Notes: generated by a model not told the origin, from the letters alone. 57,883 bases of DNA from Sulfuritalea sp. (GCA_030680805.1 JAUXUK010000098.1:1-57883), one strand, 5' to 3'. Shown: positions 26,140-35,395, numbered from the stretch's first letter. Translations and numbers: made by a program.

Positions 26140-27009
26140 ATGAACTTGAAACGAATACTCGCCGCCACGGATTTTTCCGCGCTGGGCGATGCGGCAATCC
26201 ATCGCGCCATCGTTCTGGCGGCGCGGGAAGAGAGCGAACTCCTGATTCTCCATGCCATGCCAAAGCCGTCAGTGCTGGACGATGTCTTTGGCGCCGACGG
26301 GAACCTGCCGGCGCGCATGCGTGCCGTGGCCGGGGACAGGCTCGCGGCCCTGGCCGCTGCCGCGACGCAAGCAGGCGCGCGGCGGGTCCGGGCGGAGATC
26401 GTGGAAGGTTCGGCTCAGCGGGCGCTCGCGGATGCGGCGGAGAGTTTCCATCCCGATCTGCTGGTCATCGGCGCCCACGGCAAGGGACTGTTGCAGCAGT
26501 TCTTTCTTGGCGGCACAGCATCCCGCATCCTCGTCCGCGCTGCCTGTCCGGTGCTGGTCGTGCGCCGCGAGCCCGCGGGCGACTATTCCCGGGCGCTGGC
26601 GGCGGTCGATCTCGGGCCGCGTTCAGAGGCCGTGTTGCGCGCGGCCATCATCGTTGCGGCGCGGGGCGGTATCACGGCGGCCCATGCCTACCAGGCGCCC
26701 TTCGAGGCCAAACTGCGCTACAAGGGTTTCTCCGAGCAGGACATCGCACGTTACTCGGAGCCCGAAGCACAAGCCGCGCAAAGAAACGTCGCGGCGCTGC
26801 TGACGGACCCGGATCTTGTCGGGCTTGGCCTGAAAATCCGGATCGTTCACGGCCACCCCAATCCGGTGCTGTTCGACGCCGCCAACGAAATGGACGCGGA
26901 CCTCATCGCCGTCGGCAAGCATGGCGGCTCCCGACTGGAAGAGGCGGTGATGGGCAGCATCACCCGGCTGCTCGCCTACTACGCGCCCTGTGATGTTCTG
27001 GTGATCTGA
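26140..27009 (+). CDS. tandem universal stress protein
   Basis: A 289-residue protein with two USP domains (about residues 1-145 and 150-289). Domain 1 opens with KRILAATDFSALGDAAI and ends with GAHGKGLLQQFFLGGTASRI (ATP-loop pattern). Domain 2 contains VGKHGGSRLEEAVMGSITRL, again the G-2X-G-9X-G-S/T motif. Both domains therefore keep nucleotide-binding loops. The ATG at 26140 is chosen because the conserved strand begins directly after it. It precedes the CPA2 antiporter by 24 bases. Confidence 0.92.
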   Translation: MNLKRILAATDFSALGDAAIHRAIVLAAREESELLILHAMPKPSVLDDVFGADGNLPARMRAVAGDRLAALAAAATQAGARRVRAEIVEGSAQRALADAAESFHPDLLVIGAHGKGLLQQFFLGGTASRILVRAACPVLVVRREPAGDYSRALAAVDLGPRSEAVLRAAIIVAARGGITAAHAYQAPFEAKLRYKGFSEQDIARYSEPEAQAAQRNVAALLTDPDLVGLGLKIRIVHGHPNPVLFDAANEMDADLIAVGKHGGSRLEEAVMGSITRLLAYYAPCDVLVI

Positions 27010-27033
27010 CGCATCCTTTCTCGGCTACGAATC

Positions 27034-28689
27034 ATGCACGGAGTCTTTGGCGAGTTTGCCCTTCTACTGTTGATGTCCGCCGCGGCGGGCGCGGTTTCGC
27101 TCTGGCTGCGCCAGCCGGTGCTGATCGCCTACATCGCCATGGGCATCGTCGCCGGGCCGGCGGTGCTGGGCGTCGTCACGGCCCACGACCAGATCGACCT
27201 GCTGGCCCAGGTCGGGGTCGCCATACTGCTCTTCGTCGTCGGCCTCAAGCTCGACCTGCAGCACATCCGGCATATCGGCCCGGTCGCCCTGGCCACCGGG
27301 CTCGGGCAACTCACCTTCACCATCGTCATCGGCTTCCTCATCATCCTGGCCATGGGCAAAGGCTGGGTGGAAGCACTCTACGTCGCCGTCGCGCTGACCT
27401 TCTCCAGCACCATCATCATCGTCAAGTTGCTGTCCGACAAGCGCGAGATCGATTCGCTGCACGGCCGCATCGCCGTCGGTTTCCTGATCGTCCAGGACTT
27501 GGCCGTGGTGATCGCGATGATGGTGATGAGCGCCCTGCGCGGCGATGGCGGCGAGGGTTCGCTGCTGGCGCTGGCCGGTTCGCTGACCCTGCGCATCGGT
27601 ATTGCCGGCGTGAGCCTGTATCTGTTGATGCGCTACATCCTGCCCAGGGTCGTCGACCGCATGGCGCAGTCGCAGGAACTGCTGCTGATCTTCGCCATCG
27701 CATGGGGCACGGGGCTTGCCGCGCTGGGCGAATGGGCCGGTTTCTCGAAGGAGGCCGGCGCCTTCCTCGCCGGCTTTTCGCTGGCCTCGACGCATTACCG
27801 CGACGCGATCAACGCGCGGCTCACCGGCATCCGCGACTTCCTGCTGCTGTTCTTCTTCATCGACCTCGGCGCCAAGCTCGATTTCTCGACGCTGGGCGGC
27901 GAGGTCTGGCCCGCCATCGGTCTCTCGCTGTTCGTCCTGATCGGCAATCCGCTGATCGTGATGGCGATCATGGGCTACATGGGCTACCGCAAGCGCACCG
28001 GCTTCCTTTGCGGCCTCACCGTCGCGCAGATCAGCGAGTTCTCGATCATCTTCGTCGCCATGGGCATCACCCTCGGCCACATCGATGCCGGCGCGCTGGG
28101 GCTGACCACGCTGGTCGGGCTCGTGACCATCGCCATGTCGACCTACATGATCCTCTACTCGCATCCGCTCTACGAGAAGCTGGGGCCCTGGCTGGGCGTT
28201 TTCGAACGCAAGCGCCCCTTCCGCGAACTGGCCGTGGCGACGGAACGCCACGATCTGCGCGAGGCCGATGTCATCGTCTTCGGCCTCGGCCGCTACGGCA
28301 GCCGCCTGGCGCTGGGCCTGAAGGAGGCCGAACTCAAGGTGCTCGGCGTCGAATTCGACCCGGAGGTGGCGCGCGCCCTGCGGCGGCAGGGCCTGCCGGT
28401 GCGCTATGGCGACGGCATCGCCGGCGAGTTTCTCGAAAGTCTGCCGCTCAAGGACACGCGCTGGGTGGTCAGCACACTGCCGGACATGGCCTCGAACCGC
28501 GATCTGCTGCGCGGCCTGCGCGAACTGCATTTCACCGGCGAAGTGGCGATCGTCGCCCGCGAGGAGTTCGACGGCGCCGCCTTGAAGAAGCTCGGCGCCC
28601 CCACCATCCTCTATCCTATGCGCAACGCCGTCGATTACGCGGTCGAGACGCTGACCGCACTCATTCATCCGAAGGAGGACAAGCCATGA
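27034..28689 (+). CDS. CPA2 cation:proton antiporter with TrkA-N domain (KefB/YbaL type)
   Basis: A 551-residue inner-membrane antiporter. It has about 12 helices (residues 1-385), with CPA2 signatures VGVAILLFVVGLKLDLQHI, ALTFSSTIIIVKLLSD, and KEAGAFLAGFSLA. A C-terminal Rossmann (TrkA-N) domain begins at about residue 412 with the dinucleotide loop VIVFGLGRYGSRLA. It exchanges K+ or Na+ for H+, gated by bound nucleotide. It is sandwiched between two tandem USPs and overlaps the downstream one (ATGA), a close coupling between antiporter and nucleotide-binding stress proteins. Confidence 0.92.
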   Translation: MHGVFGEFALLLLMSAAAGAVSLWLRQPVLIAYIAMGIVAGPAVLGVVTAHDQIDLLAQVGVAILLFVVGLKLDLQHIRHIGPVALATGLGQLTFTIVIGFLIILAMGKGWVEALYVAVALTFSSTIIIVKLLSDKREIDSLHGRIAVGFLIVQDLAVVIAMMVMSALRGDGGEGSLLALAGSLTLRIGIAGVSLYLLMRYILPRVVDRMAQSQELLLIFAIAWGTGLAALGEWAGFSKEAGAFLAGFSLASTHYRDAINARLTGIRDFLLLFFFIDLGAKLDFSTLGGEVWPAIGLSLFVLIGNPLIVMAIMGYMGYRKRTGFLCGLTVAQISEFSIIFVAMGITLGHIDAGALGLTTLVGLVTIAMSTYMILYSHPLYEKLGPWLGVFERKRPFRELAVATERHDLREADVIVFGLGRYGSRLALGLKEAELKVLGVEFDPEVARALRRQGLPVRYGDGIAGEFLESLPLKDTRWVVSTLPDMASNRDLLRGLRELHFTGEVAIVAREEFDGAALKKLGAPTILYPMRNAVDYAVETLTALIHPKEDKP

Positions 28690-29603
28690 AAGCACCCGCC
28701 CGCATCCTTGTCGCGACCGACCTCTCCGCACCCGCCTGCCATGCGGTCGAGCGCGCCTTCTTTCTGGCCGCCGGTAGCGGCGGCGAGCTCTACATCCTGC
28801 ACGCGATGGAGCTGGATGCCATTGACAGCCTGCGCGAGATGCTGGGCGACGACCTGCTTTCGGTGAAGGCGGCCCTGAACGGCGATGCCCGCGCGCACCT
28901 CGACCAGTTGACCGGCGATGCGGCGATCAATCGCGGCGTCGCGGCGCGAACCCGGGTCGCCGCGGGAAACCCGCTGGCCACCATCGCCGACGAGGTCGAT
29001 GCGCTGGATGCCGGCCTGCTGGTCCTCGGCGCGCGCGGCGAGTCCTTCCTGCGCCATGCGCTGCTCGGTTCGACCGCGGCGCGCCTGCTGCGCAAGTCCT
29101 CGCTGCGGCCGGTGCTGGTGGTGAAGCAGCCGCCCCATGAGGACTATCGCCGCGTGCTGGTGGCGGTGGATTTCTCGCCCGTGTCGATAGAGGCGATCCG
29201 CACGGCAAGACGGCTGGCGCCCGCGGCCGACCTCGTCCTGCTGCATGCCTTCGAACTGCCCTATGAAGGCAAGCTGGCGCTGGCCGGGGTGGATGAGGCG
29301 GTGATCCGGCAATACATCACGACTGAAGCCGAAGTTCGCCGCAAGCGGCTGCGCGAACTTGCGTCTGCCGCCGGACTGGCGCCTGTCGACTACTCGGGCC
29401 GGGTCATGCATGGCGATCCGGCGCAGCAGATCGCGGCCCTGGAGCAGGAATACGACTGCGACCTGATTGTCGTCGGCAAGCATGGCTCGCACATCGCCGA
29501 GGAACTGCTGCTCGGCAGCGTGACCAAACACGTGCTGGTCGAGGCGCAAGGCGATGTGCTGGTCATCTGCGACCCGCGCGAGGCGCCCGACGAATCCTCA
29601 TGA
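28686..29603 (+). CDS. tandem universal stress protein
   Basis: A 305-residue two-domain USP. Domain 1 (about 1-150) has RILVATDLSAPACHAVERAF and the loop GARGESFLRHALLGSTAARL. Domain 2 (about 155-300) has RRVLVAVDFSPVSIEAIRTA and GKHGSHIAEELLLGSVTKHV. Both loops keep the ATP-binding spacing. It overlaps the antiporter stop by ATGA and its own stop overlaps the calcium exchanger start, so all three are translated as one unit. Paralogous to the USP at 26140, with which it shares domain-2 sequence. Confidence 0.92.
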   Translation: MKAPARILVATDLSAPACHAVERAFFLAAGSGGELYILHAMELDAIDSLREMLGDDLLSVKAALNGDARAHLDQLTGDAAINRGVAARTRVAAGNPLATIADEVDALDAGLLVLGARGESFLRHALLGSTAARLLRKSSLRPVLVVKQPPHEDYRRVLVAVDFSPVSIEAIRTARRLAPAADLVLLHAFELPYEGKLALAGVDEAVIRQYITTEAEVRRKRLRELASAAGLAPVDYSGRVMHGDPAQQIAALEQEYDCDLIVVGKHGSHIAEELLLGSVTKHVLVEAQGDVLVICDPREAPDESS

Positions 29604-30523
29604 CCGATCTGGCGCAGATCGCCGGCGCCGTGCTGCTGGCAGCCGCGGGCGGCGAAGCCTTCCTCAAGTCCATTCTCGGCGCTGCCCTTCATCTGCGCGT
29701 GCCGAAGATCGTGGTGGCCACGACGCTGGCCGCTTTCGCCACCTCCAGCCCGGAACTCACCGTTTCCTCCGTCGCCGCGCTGGCCGGCCAGCCCGAGATC
29801 GGCCTGGGCGATGCGCTGGGCAGCAACGTCGTCAACATCGCGCTGATTTTCGGTCTGGCACTGATGCTGGGCGCCGTGCAGACGGCGCGCGCGGATTTTG
29901 GCCGCGATTACTACCTCGCCCTGGCGGCTCCGGTGCTGACTTTCTTCCTGGCGCTCGACGGCCGCATCGCCCGCGGCGAAGCCGTGCTCCTGTTGCTGGT
30001 CTTTTTCGGCTGGCTGGCGTGGACCGTGCGCGACGCCCTGCGCCGGCGCGACGCGGCGGTGAGCATCGAGGCCGGCGAGTTGTCGCCGGGCAAAAGCCTG
30101 ATCCTCGGCGTGCTGGGTCTCGGTGCGCTGATTGCCGCCGGCCGCCTGTTCGTCTCGGGCGCGACAGGCGTTGCCGCCGCCTCCGGTATCGACACCTATG
30201 TGATCGGCGTACTGCTGGTGGCGATCGGCACCTCGCTCCCGGAACTGGTCACGGTGATCCTGTCCCGCCTGCGCGGTCACGACGATGTCGGCGTCGGCAC
30301 GCTGATCGGCAGCAACCTGTTCAACGGCCTGGCCATCGTCGGCGTGGCCGGCGCGATCCATCCGATATCCGTGCCGTTCGTCGAAGTGGCACTGACATTG
30401 GCCGGCGGCATGGTCGCCTTGCTCCTGCTGTTGCCCAATCGCGCCGGGCGGATTGTCCGCGGGCGCGGGTTCATGCTCCTTACCCTCTACGCCGGCTTTG
30501 TCTGGGCCACACTTCGCTCATGA
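29600..30523 (+). CDS. CaCA-family calcium/sodium antiporter (YrbG-like)
   Basis: A 307-residue inner-membrane cation exchanger with ten helices in two inverted repeats. Each repeat has the ion-binding motifs: ATSSPELTVS with GDALGSNVVNI, and GTSLPELVTV with GTLIGSNLFNGL. The acidic residues in these alpha motifs bind Ca2+ and Na+. It starts inside the USP stop and its stop overlaps the P-type ATPase start by ATGA, pairing a Na+-driven and an ATP-driven calcium exporter in one unit. Confidence 0.93.
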   Translation: MTDLAQIAGAVLLAAAGGEAFLKSILGAALHLRVPKIVVATTLAAFATSSPELTVSSVAALAGQPEIGLGDALGSNVVNIALIFGLALMLGAVQTARADFGRDYYLALAAPVLTFFLALDGRIARGEAVLLLLVFFGWLAWTVRDALRRRDAAVSIEAGELSPGKSLILGVLGLGALIAAGRLFVSGATGVAAASGIDTYVIGVLLVAIGTSLPELVTVILSRLRGHDDVGVGTLIGSNLFNGLAIVGVAGAIHPISVPFVEVALTLAGGMVALLLLLPNRAGRIVRGRGFMLLTLYAGFVWATLRS

Positions 30524-33240
30524 ACACGCAAAAACCCCTGCCGGTGCTCCCATGGCACGCACTGCCGGCCGCGCAGATCGCTCGCGAGCTGGCTACCGAT
30601 GCGGGCGGCCTGACGGCCGACGAGGCCGCCGCGCGCCTCGCCGCGCACGGCCCCAACCGCCTGGCCGAAAAATCGCCGCGGCCGGCCTGGCTCAAGTTCC
30701 TCGACCAGTTCAAGAGCCTGCTGGTAATCATCCTGCTCGGCGCCGCCGTTCTGGCCGGTGCCATCGGCGATTTCAAGGACGCGATTGTCATCGGCGTCGT
30801 CGTGCTGCTCAACGCCACGCTCGGCTTCTTCCAGGAGCACCGTGCCGAGGCGGCGCTGGCGGCACTCAAGAACATGCTGGCGCCGACCGCCCGCGTGCGG
30901 CGCCGCATTGGCAACATCAGCGAGGTGTGCCTGATCGAGGCGGCCGGGCTGGTGCCCGGCGACATCCTGCTGCTGGAAGCCGGCGACCGCATTCCGGCCG
31001 ACGCGCGCTTGCTGTCGGCGCACAGCGTCGAAGTGGCCGAAGCCGCGCTGACCGGCGAATCGCAGGCCGTGGCCAAGCTGACCGACGCGGTGGCCGAAAA
31101 GTCGGCGCTGGCGGAACGGCACAACATGCTGTTCATGAACACCGTGGTGACGCGCGGCCGCCTTGAGGCCATCGTCACCGCCACCGGCATGGCGACCGAG
31201 ATGGGCAAGATCGCCGGGCTGCTGGCCGAAACCGCCGAGGGCCAGACGCCGCTGCAGGTCCAGCTGGATGCCCTCGGCAAGCGGCTGGCGCTGATTGCCT
31301 GTGCGGTCGTCGCCCTGATGTTCGTCTTCGGCCTGATGCGCGGCGACCCGCTGGCGCAGACGGCGATGACCGCGATTGCGCTGGCCGTCGCCGCCATCCC
31401 CGAAGGCCTGCCCGCCGTGGTCACCGTCACGCTGGCGCTGGGCATGCACCGCATGGCCAAACGCAACGCCATCGTCAAGAAACTGGCCGCGGTCGAGACG
31501 CTGGGCTGCACCACGGTGATCTGCTCGGACAAGACCGGCACCCTGACGCTCAACCAGATGACGGCGCGCGCGCTCTACTGCAACGGCCGGCGCCATGCCG
31601 TCACGGGCGAGGGCTATGGCGGCGAAGGCAGCATCGAGGCGCCGGGCGACCCGGGCGGCGACCTCCGTCATGTGCTGTTGCCGGCCGCGCTGTGTGTCGA
31701 TGCCCGCATCAAGGACGGGGAACTGATCGGCGACCCCACCGAAGGCGCGCTGCTGACGCTGGCGGCCAAGGCCGGGCTGGATGCCGAAGAAGCGCTGGAA
31801 CACCTGCCGCGCATCGCCGAGATTCCCTTCGATTCGGCCACCAAGTACATGGTCACCTTCCACCATGAAGGCGACGGGGTGCGGCTGTGCGTCAAGGGCG
31901 CGCCGGACGTCTTGCTCGGCTTGTCCAGCCACCATCTGCTGGACGATGCGGCCTTGCCGCTGGACGATGAAACGCGCGTCCGCTTCGCCGCCGAGAACGA
32001 GGCCCTGGCCGACCAGGCGCTGCGCGTGCTGGCCCTGGCCGGGCGCACTATCCCCGCCGAGGCCTTCGACCCGGGCGGCGACCTGCAAGCCTGGGTGCGC
32101 GATCTCACCCTGCACGCGCTGGTCGGCATCATCGATCCGCCGCGCAGCGAGGCGAAGGAAGCCATCGCCACCTGTCGCGCCGCCGGCATCCAGGTCAAGA
32201 TGATCACCGGCGACCATCGCGTCACCGCCGCCGCCATCGCCCGCGAGCTGGGCCTGCAGGGCGAGGCGCATGAAGGTCGCGAGCTGGACGGCCTGACCCA
32301 GCCCGAAATCGCCGCGCTGGTCGAGAAGAGCGCCGTCTTCGCCCGCGTCGCCCCCGAGCACAAGATGCGCATCGTCGAAGCCCTGCAGGCGCAGGGCCAT
32401 GTCGTGGCCATGACCGGCGACGGCGTGAACGATGCCCCGGCGCTGAAGACGGCCGACATCGGCGTCGCCATGGGCATCACCGGCACCGAAGTGACCAAGG
32501 AAGCCGCCACGCTGGTGCTCACCGACGACAACTTCGCCAGCATCGTCCGCGCGGTGAAGGAAGGCCGCACCATCAACGACAACATCGTCAAGTTCGTGCG
32601 CTTCCAGCTGTCCACCAACATCGGCGCCATCCTCACCGTGCTCGGCGCGCCCCTGCTCGGCTTCGCCACGCCCTTCACCGCGATCCAGATCCTCTGGGTG
32701 AACATCATCTTGGACGGCCCGCCGGCGTTGACCCTCGGCGTCGAGCCGGCGCGGCCCGGCATCATGCAGGAGCGCCCGCGCAGCAAGGATGCGGCAATTC
32801 TCTCGCCGCAGCGGATGTGGCGCATCGGGCTCTACGGCCTCACCATGGCGGTCGGCACGCTCGGCGCCTATGCCTGGGGTGAACACGAAGGCAGGGGCGG
32901 CGGCAGCGGCCACGCCTACGCGGTGACGCTGGCCTTCACCACCTTTGTGCTGTTCCAGTTCTTCAACATCTTCAATGCCCGCGCCGAGTTCGGCTCCGCC
33001 TTCAATCGCCAGTTTTTTGCCAATGGCAAGCTCTGGCTGGCGCTGGCTGGCGTGGTCGGCTTGCAAATCGTGGCCGTACACTGGACGCCGGCGCAGGCCG
33101 TATTCGACACCGTCGATCTGAGCCTCAACGACTGGCTGCTGGCGGCGGCGATTGCGTCGAGTACCCTGCTGCTGGAAGAGGCGAGAAAGCTGCTGCTCGC
33201 GCTGTTCGGTGGCCGGCCTGCCGCTATGCGCCGGGAGTAG
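30520..33240 (+). CDS. P2-type cation ATPase, probably calcium-exporting
   Basis: A 906-residue P-type ATPase. The N-terminal cation-ATPase domain (LPAAQIARELATDAGGL, then ARLAAHGPNRLAEK) is followed by TGES-type motif AALTGESQAV, helix 4 motif AIPEGLPAVVTVTLALGM, the phosphorylation site DKTGTLTLNQMT (Asp337) and hinge TGDGVNDAPALK (about 632-643). C-terminal helices carry the LWVNIILDGPPALTLG segment. The PEGLP in helix 4 matches SERCA/PMR1-type Ca2+ pumps. I chose the ATG at 30520, which overlaps the exchanger stop; the frame is open far upstream but that part is a shadow of other genes. Confidence 0.92.
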   Translation: MNTQKPLPVLPWHALPAAQIARELATDAGGLTADEAAARLAAHGPNRLAEKSPRPAWLKFLDQFKSLLVIILLGAAVLAGAIGDFKDAIVIGVVVLLNATLGFFQEHRAEAALAALKNMLAPTARVRRRIGNISEVCLIEAAGLVPGDILLLEAGDRIPADARLLSAHSVEVAEAALTGESQAVAKLTDAVAEKSALAERHNMLFMNTVVTRGRLEAIVTATGMATEMGKIAGLLAETAEGQTPLQVQLDALGKRLALIACAVVALMFVFGLMRGDPLAQTAMTAIALAVAAIPEGLPAVVTVTLALGMHRMAKRNAIVKKLAAVETLGCTTVICSDKTGTLTLNQMTARALYCNGRRHAVTGEGYGGEGSIEAPGDPGGDLRHVLLPAALCVDARIKDGELIGDPTEGALLTLAAKAGLDAEEALEHLPRIAEIPFDSATKYMVTFHHEGDGVRLCVKGAPDVLLGLSSHHLLDDAALPLDDETRVRFAAENEALADQALRVLALAGRTIPAEAFDPGGDLQAWVRDLTLHALVGIIDPPRSEAKEAIATCRAAGIQVKMITGDHRVTAAAIARELGLQGEAHEGRELDGLTQPEIAALVEKSAVFARVAPEHKMRIVEALQAQGHVVAMTGDGVNDAPALKTADIGVAMGITGTEVTKEAATLVLTDDNFASIVRAVKEGRTINDNIVKFVRFQLSTNIGAILTVLGAPLLGFATPFTAIQILWVNIILDGPPALTLGVEPARPGIMQERPRSKDAAILSPQRMWRIGLYGLTMAVGTLGAYAWGEHEGRGGGSGHAYAVTLAFTTFVLFQFFNIFNARAEFGSAFNRQFFANGKLWLALAGVVGLQIVAVHWTPAQAVFDTVDLSLNDWLLAAAIASSTLLLEEARKLLLALFGGRPAAMRRE

Positions 33241-33355
33241 CCGATGTGCCCGTTGTTCACGCTGATCTTCCCGGTGCTGACGACCTCAGGGCGCTGCTGC
33301 GCCCGACACCGTCGGGCAGCGGAACCTGGGCATCGGTGGACGGGAGCACTCGGCG

Positions 33356-33598
33356 ATGAATGAATTCCGGCTCTGCTTCGTGCCGTTGTTCGTCGCGGTG
33401 GATGCCGTCGGCGTGCCGCCGGTGTTCCCCTCCCTGACCATGCTCCGGCACCGTGTTCTTCTTCGCCGGAACCATCAGCCGGGTGCTGGGTCGAACCGGC
33501 GGAAAAATCATTTCCAAGATCGCCATGCTGTTGCTCGCCGCCATCGCCGTGATGATGGTGCGCAAGGGGATCGAAGCTTCATCGCGGCCGGTGTCGCC
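33356..33598 (+). pseudogene. MarC-family membrane protein remnant
   Basis: Two pieces of one MarC-family protein in different frames. The N-terminal piece (from ATG 33356, LCFVPLFVAVDAVGVPPVF) is followed, after a frame change near 33440-33455, by the C-terminal piece (FFFAGTISRVLGRTGGKIIS, then KIAMLLLAAIAVMMVRKGIE). A normal MarC protein has about 200 residues; the middle ~130 are missing here. The internal deletion plus frameshift makes it non-functional. The DNA before it (33241-33355) holds nothing I recognise. Confidence 0.75.
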
Positions 33599-33620
33599 GG
33601 CTGACTGCCAGGAGGGTTTC

Positions 33621-34502
33621 ATGGAGCCCATTGCCACCATCGTTGCCGCCACCGATTTTTCCGCTGCGGCCAAGCACGCCGTGCAACGGGCGGCGCTCAT
33701 CGCCCGACAGCATGACGCGGAACTGCACCTGCTGCATGTGACCGCGCCCTTGGATCTGTATCCCGGTCAGGAGCTCGGCCCCGCAGTCGGCAACGTGCGC
33801 GACGCGACGATCCACGACCAATTCGGGGCCGTGGCACGCTGGCTGCGCGAGCATTACGGCGTCCGCGTCCATGTGGCTCAGCGCATTGGCCGGGCGCATA
33901 CCCAGATCGCCGACTACGCCGCCACGGTGGGCGCCGACCTGGTGGTGATCGGCGCGCGGGGCGAGAGTTCGATGCTGCGCCTGTTGGTGGGGTCGACTGC
34001 CTCGCGGCTGCTGCGGGTACGCCAGGGGCCGGTGCTCATCGTGCGCAGCGAGCCGGTCGCGCCCTATGCACAGGTGCTGGCGGCGCTGGACTTATTTCCC
34101 CATGCCCGCGCCGTCGTCGAGTGGGCGGCCGAGCTGGCTTGGGAAGGACAGCTCCGGCTGCTGCATGTGCTTGAACCCATGGACGAGCGCGGCCTGCGCG
34201 CCATGGGTCTGGACGATGCGGCCTCCCGGCAACGGCAAGACGAGATGCGTGCCATCGCCGGAAATCTGATGGCCGATCTGCGTTCCGGCCTGCAAGGCGA
34301 GGTGGAAATTCGCATCGAGACAGGTTATCCGCCAGCCCGCATCCTCGCTTGCGCCAGCGACTGGCATCCCGGGCTGATCGTAGTGGGGCGACAGGGCCGC
34401 GGCGGGCTCGAAGAGTTCCTTCTCGGCAGCGTGAGCAAGGACGTGGTGCAGGCGGCCTATTGCGATGTCCTGCTGGTGGCGGAGGTGCCGTTAGCCGGAT
34501 AG
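33621..34502 (+). CDS. tandem universal stress protein
   Basis: A 293-residue two-domain USP. Domain 1 has TIVAATDFSAAAKHAVQRAA and the loop GARGESSMLRLLVGSTASRL. Domain 2 has a weaker start (AQVLAALDLFPHARAVVEWA) and a good loop GRQGRGGLEEFLLGSVSKDV. The ATG at 33621 follows CCAGGAGGG; the frame continues upstream only because it runs through the marC remnant. It is not directly coupled to a transporter now, though marC may once have filled that place. Confidence 0.9.
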   Translation: MEPIATIVAATDFSAAAKHAVQRAALIARQHDAELHLLHVTAPLDLYPGQELGPAVGNVRDATIHDQFGAVARWLREHYGVRVHVAQRIGRAHTQIADYAATVGADLVVIGARGESSMLRLLVGSTASRLLRVRQGPVLIVRSEPVAPYAQVLAALDLFPHARAVVEWAAELAWEGQLRLLHVLEPMDERGLRAMGLDDAASRQRQDEMRAIAGNLMADLRSGLQGEVEIRIETGYPPARILACASDWHPGLIVVGRQGRGGLEEFLLGSVSKDVVQAAYCDVLLVAEVPLAG

Positions 34503-34585
34503 CGCAAGCTTGCCCTGATAACGAACCGGAAATCCGGCGTTCCGATTCCAATTTTCGACCACCATACCCCAGGAAGGAGACTGTG

Positions 34586-34738
34586 ATGCAAAAGGTGCTA
34601 TTACCCGTGGATGGTTCGGATTCGGCTTACCAGGCAACCCTGTATGTGATCGACTTTTTCGGTTCGGTGACGCCGAAGCTGCTGCATCTGGCGAACGTGC
34701 CGGTGACCTGCGTAAAGAGCCAACCCTCGTTCCGATGA
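34586..34738 (+). pseudogene. truncated universal stress protein
   Basis: Fifty residues beginning MQKVLLPVDGSDSAYQATLY, the usual first strand and helix of a USP, then a stop. A USP domain needs about 140 residues and the ATP loop is missing. It has a good AAGGAGA ribosome site, so a short peptide may still be made. Most likely the 5' end of a decayed USP gene; the following DNA starts a CBS-domain gene. Confidence 0.7.
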
Positions 34739-34762
34739 GCAGCCACAGGGAAGCATAGGCTC

Positions 34763-35395
34763 ATGTTCTCGATCTACGGTGTCACCGGGCCAGTCTTCAG
34801 CGGCACGCTGGAGGAAATGAATCGCGTGCGGGCTGCCAGCCGGGCCCGTGCGGTACGCGCCATTCTGGAAGACGGGGAAGAACTCGGGATCGAGGTGGGC
34901 GCCGGCATGGCCGCGGGCGCCCACGAGGCCGCCGTGCGCGCCTATCGCGCCATGCTGCCCCGCGACCTCGAACGCGGCCCGCTCTACCACGCCGGCCAGA
35001 TCATGCAGACCACCGTGATCCGCGTGAGCGCAGACGACTCGGTGACCCATGCCTGGCGCACCTTGCGCGACCACGCCATCCACCAGGCTCCGGTGCTCGA
35101 TGACGATGGGCGGCTGGTCGGCATCGTCAGCGAGCGCGATCTGCTGACCGCGATCAACGTGGACGGCGGCAGCATCGTCGAAGCCCTGGACCGGCGCGTG
35201 CGCGATGTCATGACCACGCCGGTGGTTGCCACCGCGCCGATCACGGACATTCGGCGTATCGCTGCGGTGATGATCGATCACGGCGTCGATGGCGTCCCGA
35301 TCACCAATGAGACCGGACGGCTGGTCGGATTCGTTTCGCGCAGCGACGTTCTCCGCGCCGTGGTCACCGATCCGCCGTTGAGCCTGTGGCGCTGA
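34763..35395 (+). CDS. CBS-domain pair protein
   Basis: A 210-residue cytoplasmic protein. About 70 N-terminal residues of unknown type are followed by two CBS domains at about 76-135 (AGQIMQTTVIRVSADDSVTH, then LVGIVSERDLLTAI) and 143-205 (VRDVMTTPVVATAPITDIRR, then LVGFVSRSDVLRAV). Such Bateman modules bind adenine nucleotides and sense energy state. It closes the plus-strand stress/ion run and may regulate one of its transporters. The N-terminal segment is rich in Ala/Arg and shows no catalytic motif. Confidence 0.88.
   Translation: MFSIYGVTGPVFSGTLEEMNRVRAASRARAVRAILEDGEELGIEVGAGMAAGAHEAAVRAYRAMLPRDLERGPLYHAGQIMQTTVIRVSADDSVTHAWRTLRDHAIHQAPVLDDDGRLVGIVSERDLLTAINVDGGSIVEALDRRVRDVMTTPVVATAPITDIRRIAAVMIDHGVDGVPITNETGRLVGFVSRSDVLRAVVTDPPLSLWR

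Noticed and set aside
29554-30519. N-terminal extension of the P-type ATPase frame
   Set aside because: This part runs through the USP and calcium exchanger genes in another frame and is Arg/Ala-rich; the real start is ATG 30520.
30487-33081. 864-codon minus-strand open frame
   Set aside because: Antisense of the P-type ATPase, whose motifs are all intact.
15111-35395. identity with the known transmissible locus of stress tolerance (tLST/LHR)
   Set aside because: Only the KefB-like antiporter and general theme are shared; sHSP20, ClpG, FtsH-LHR, HdeD and YfdX genes are absent.
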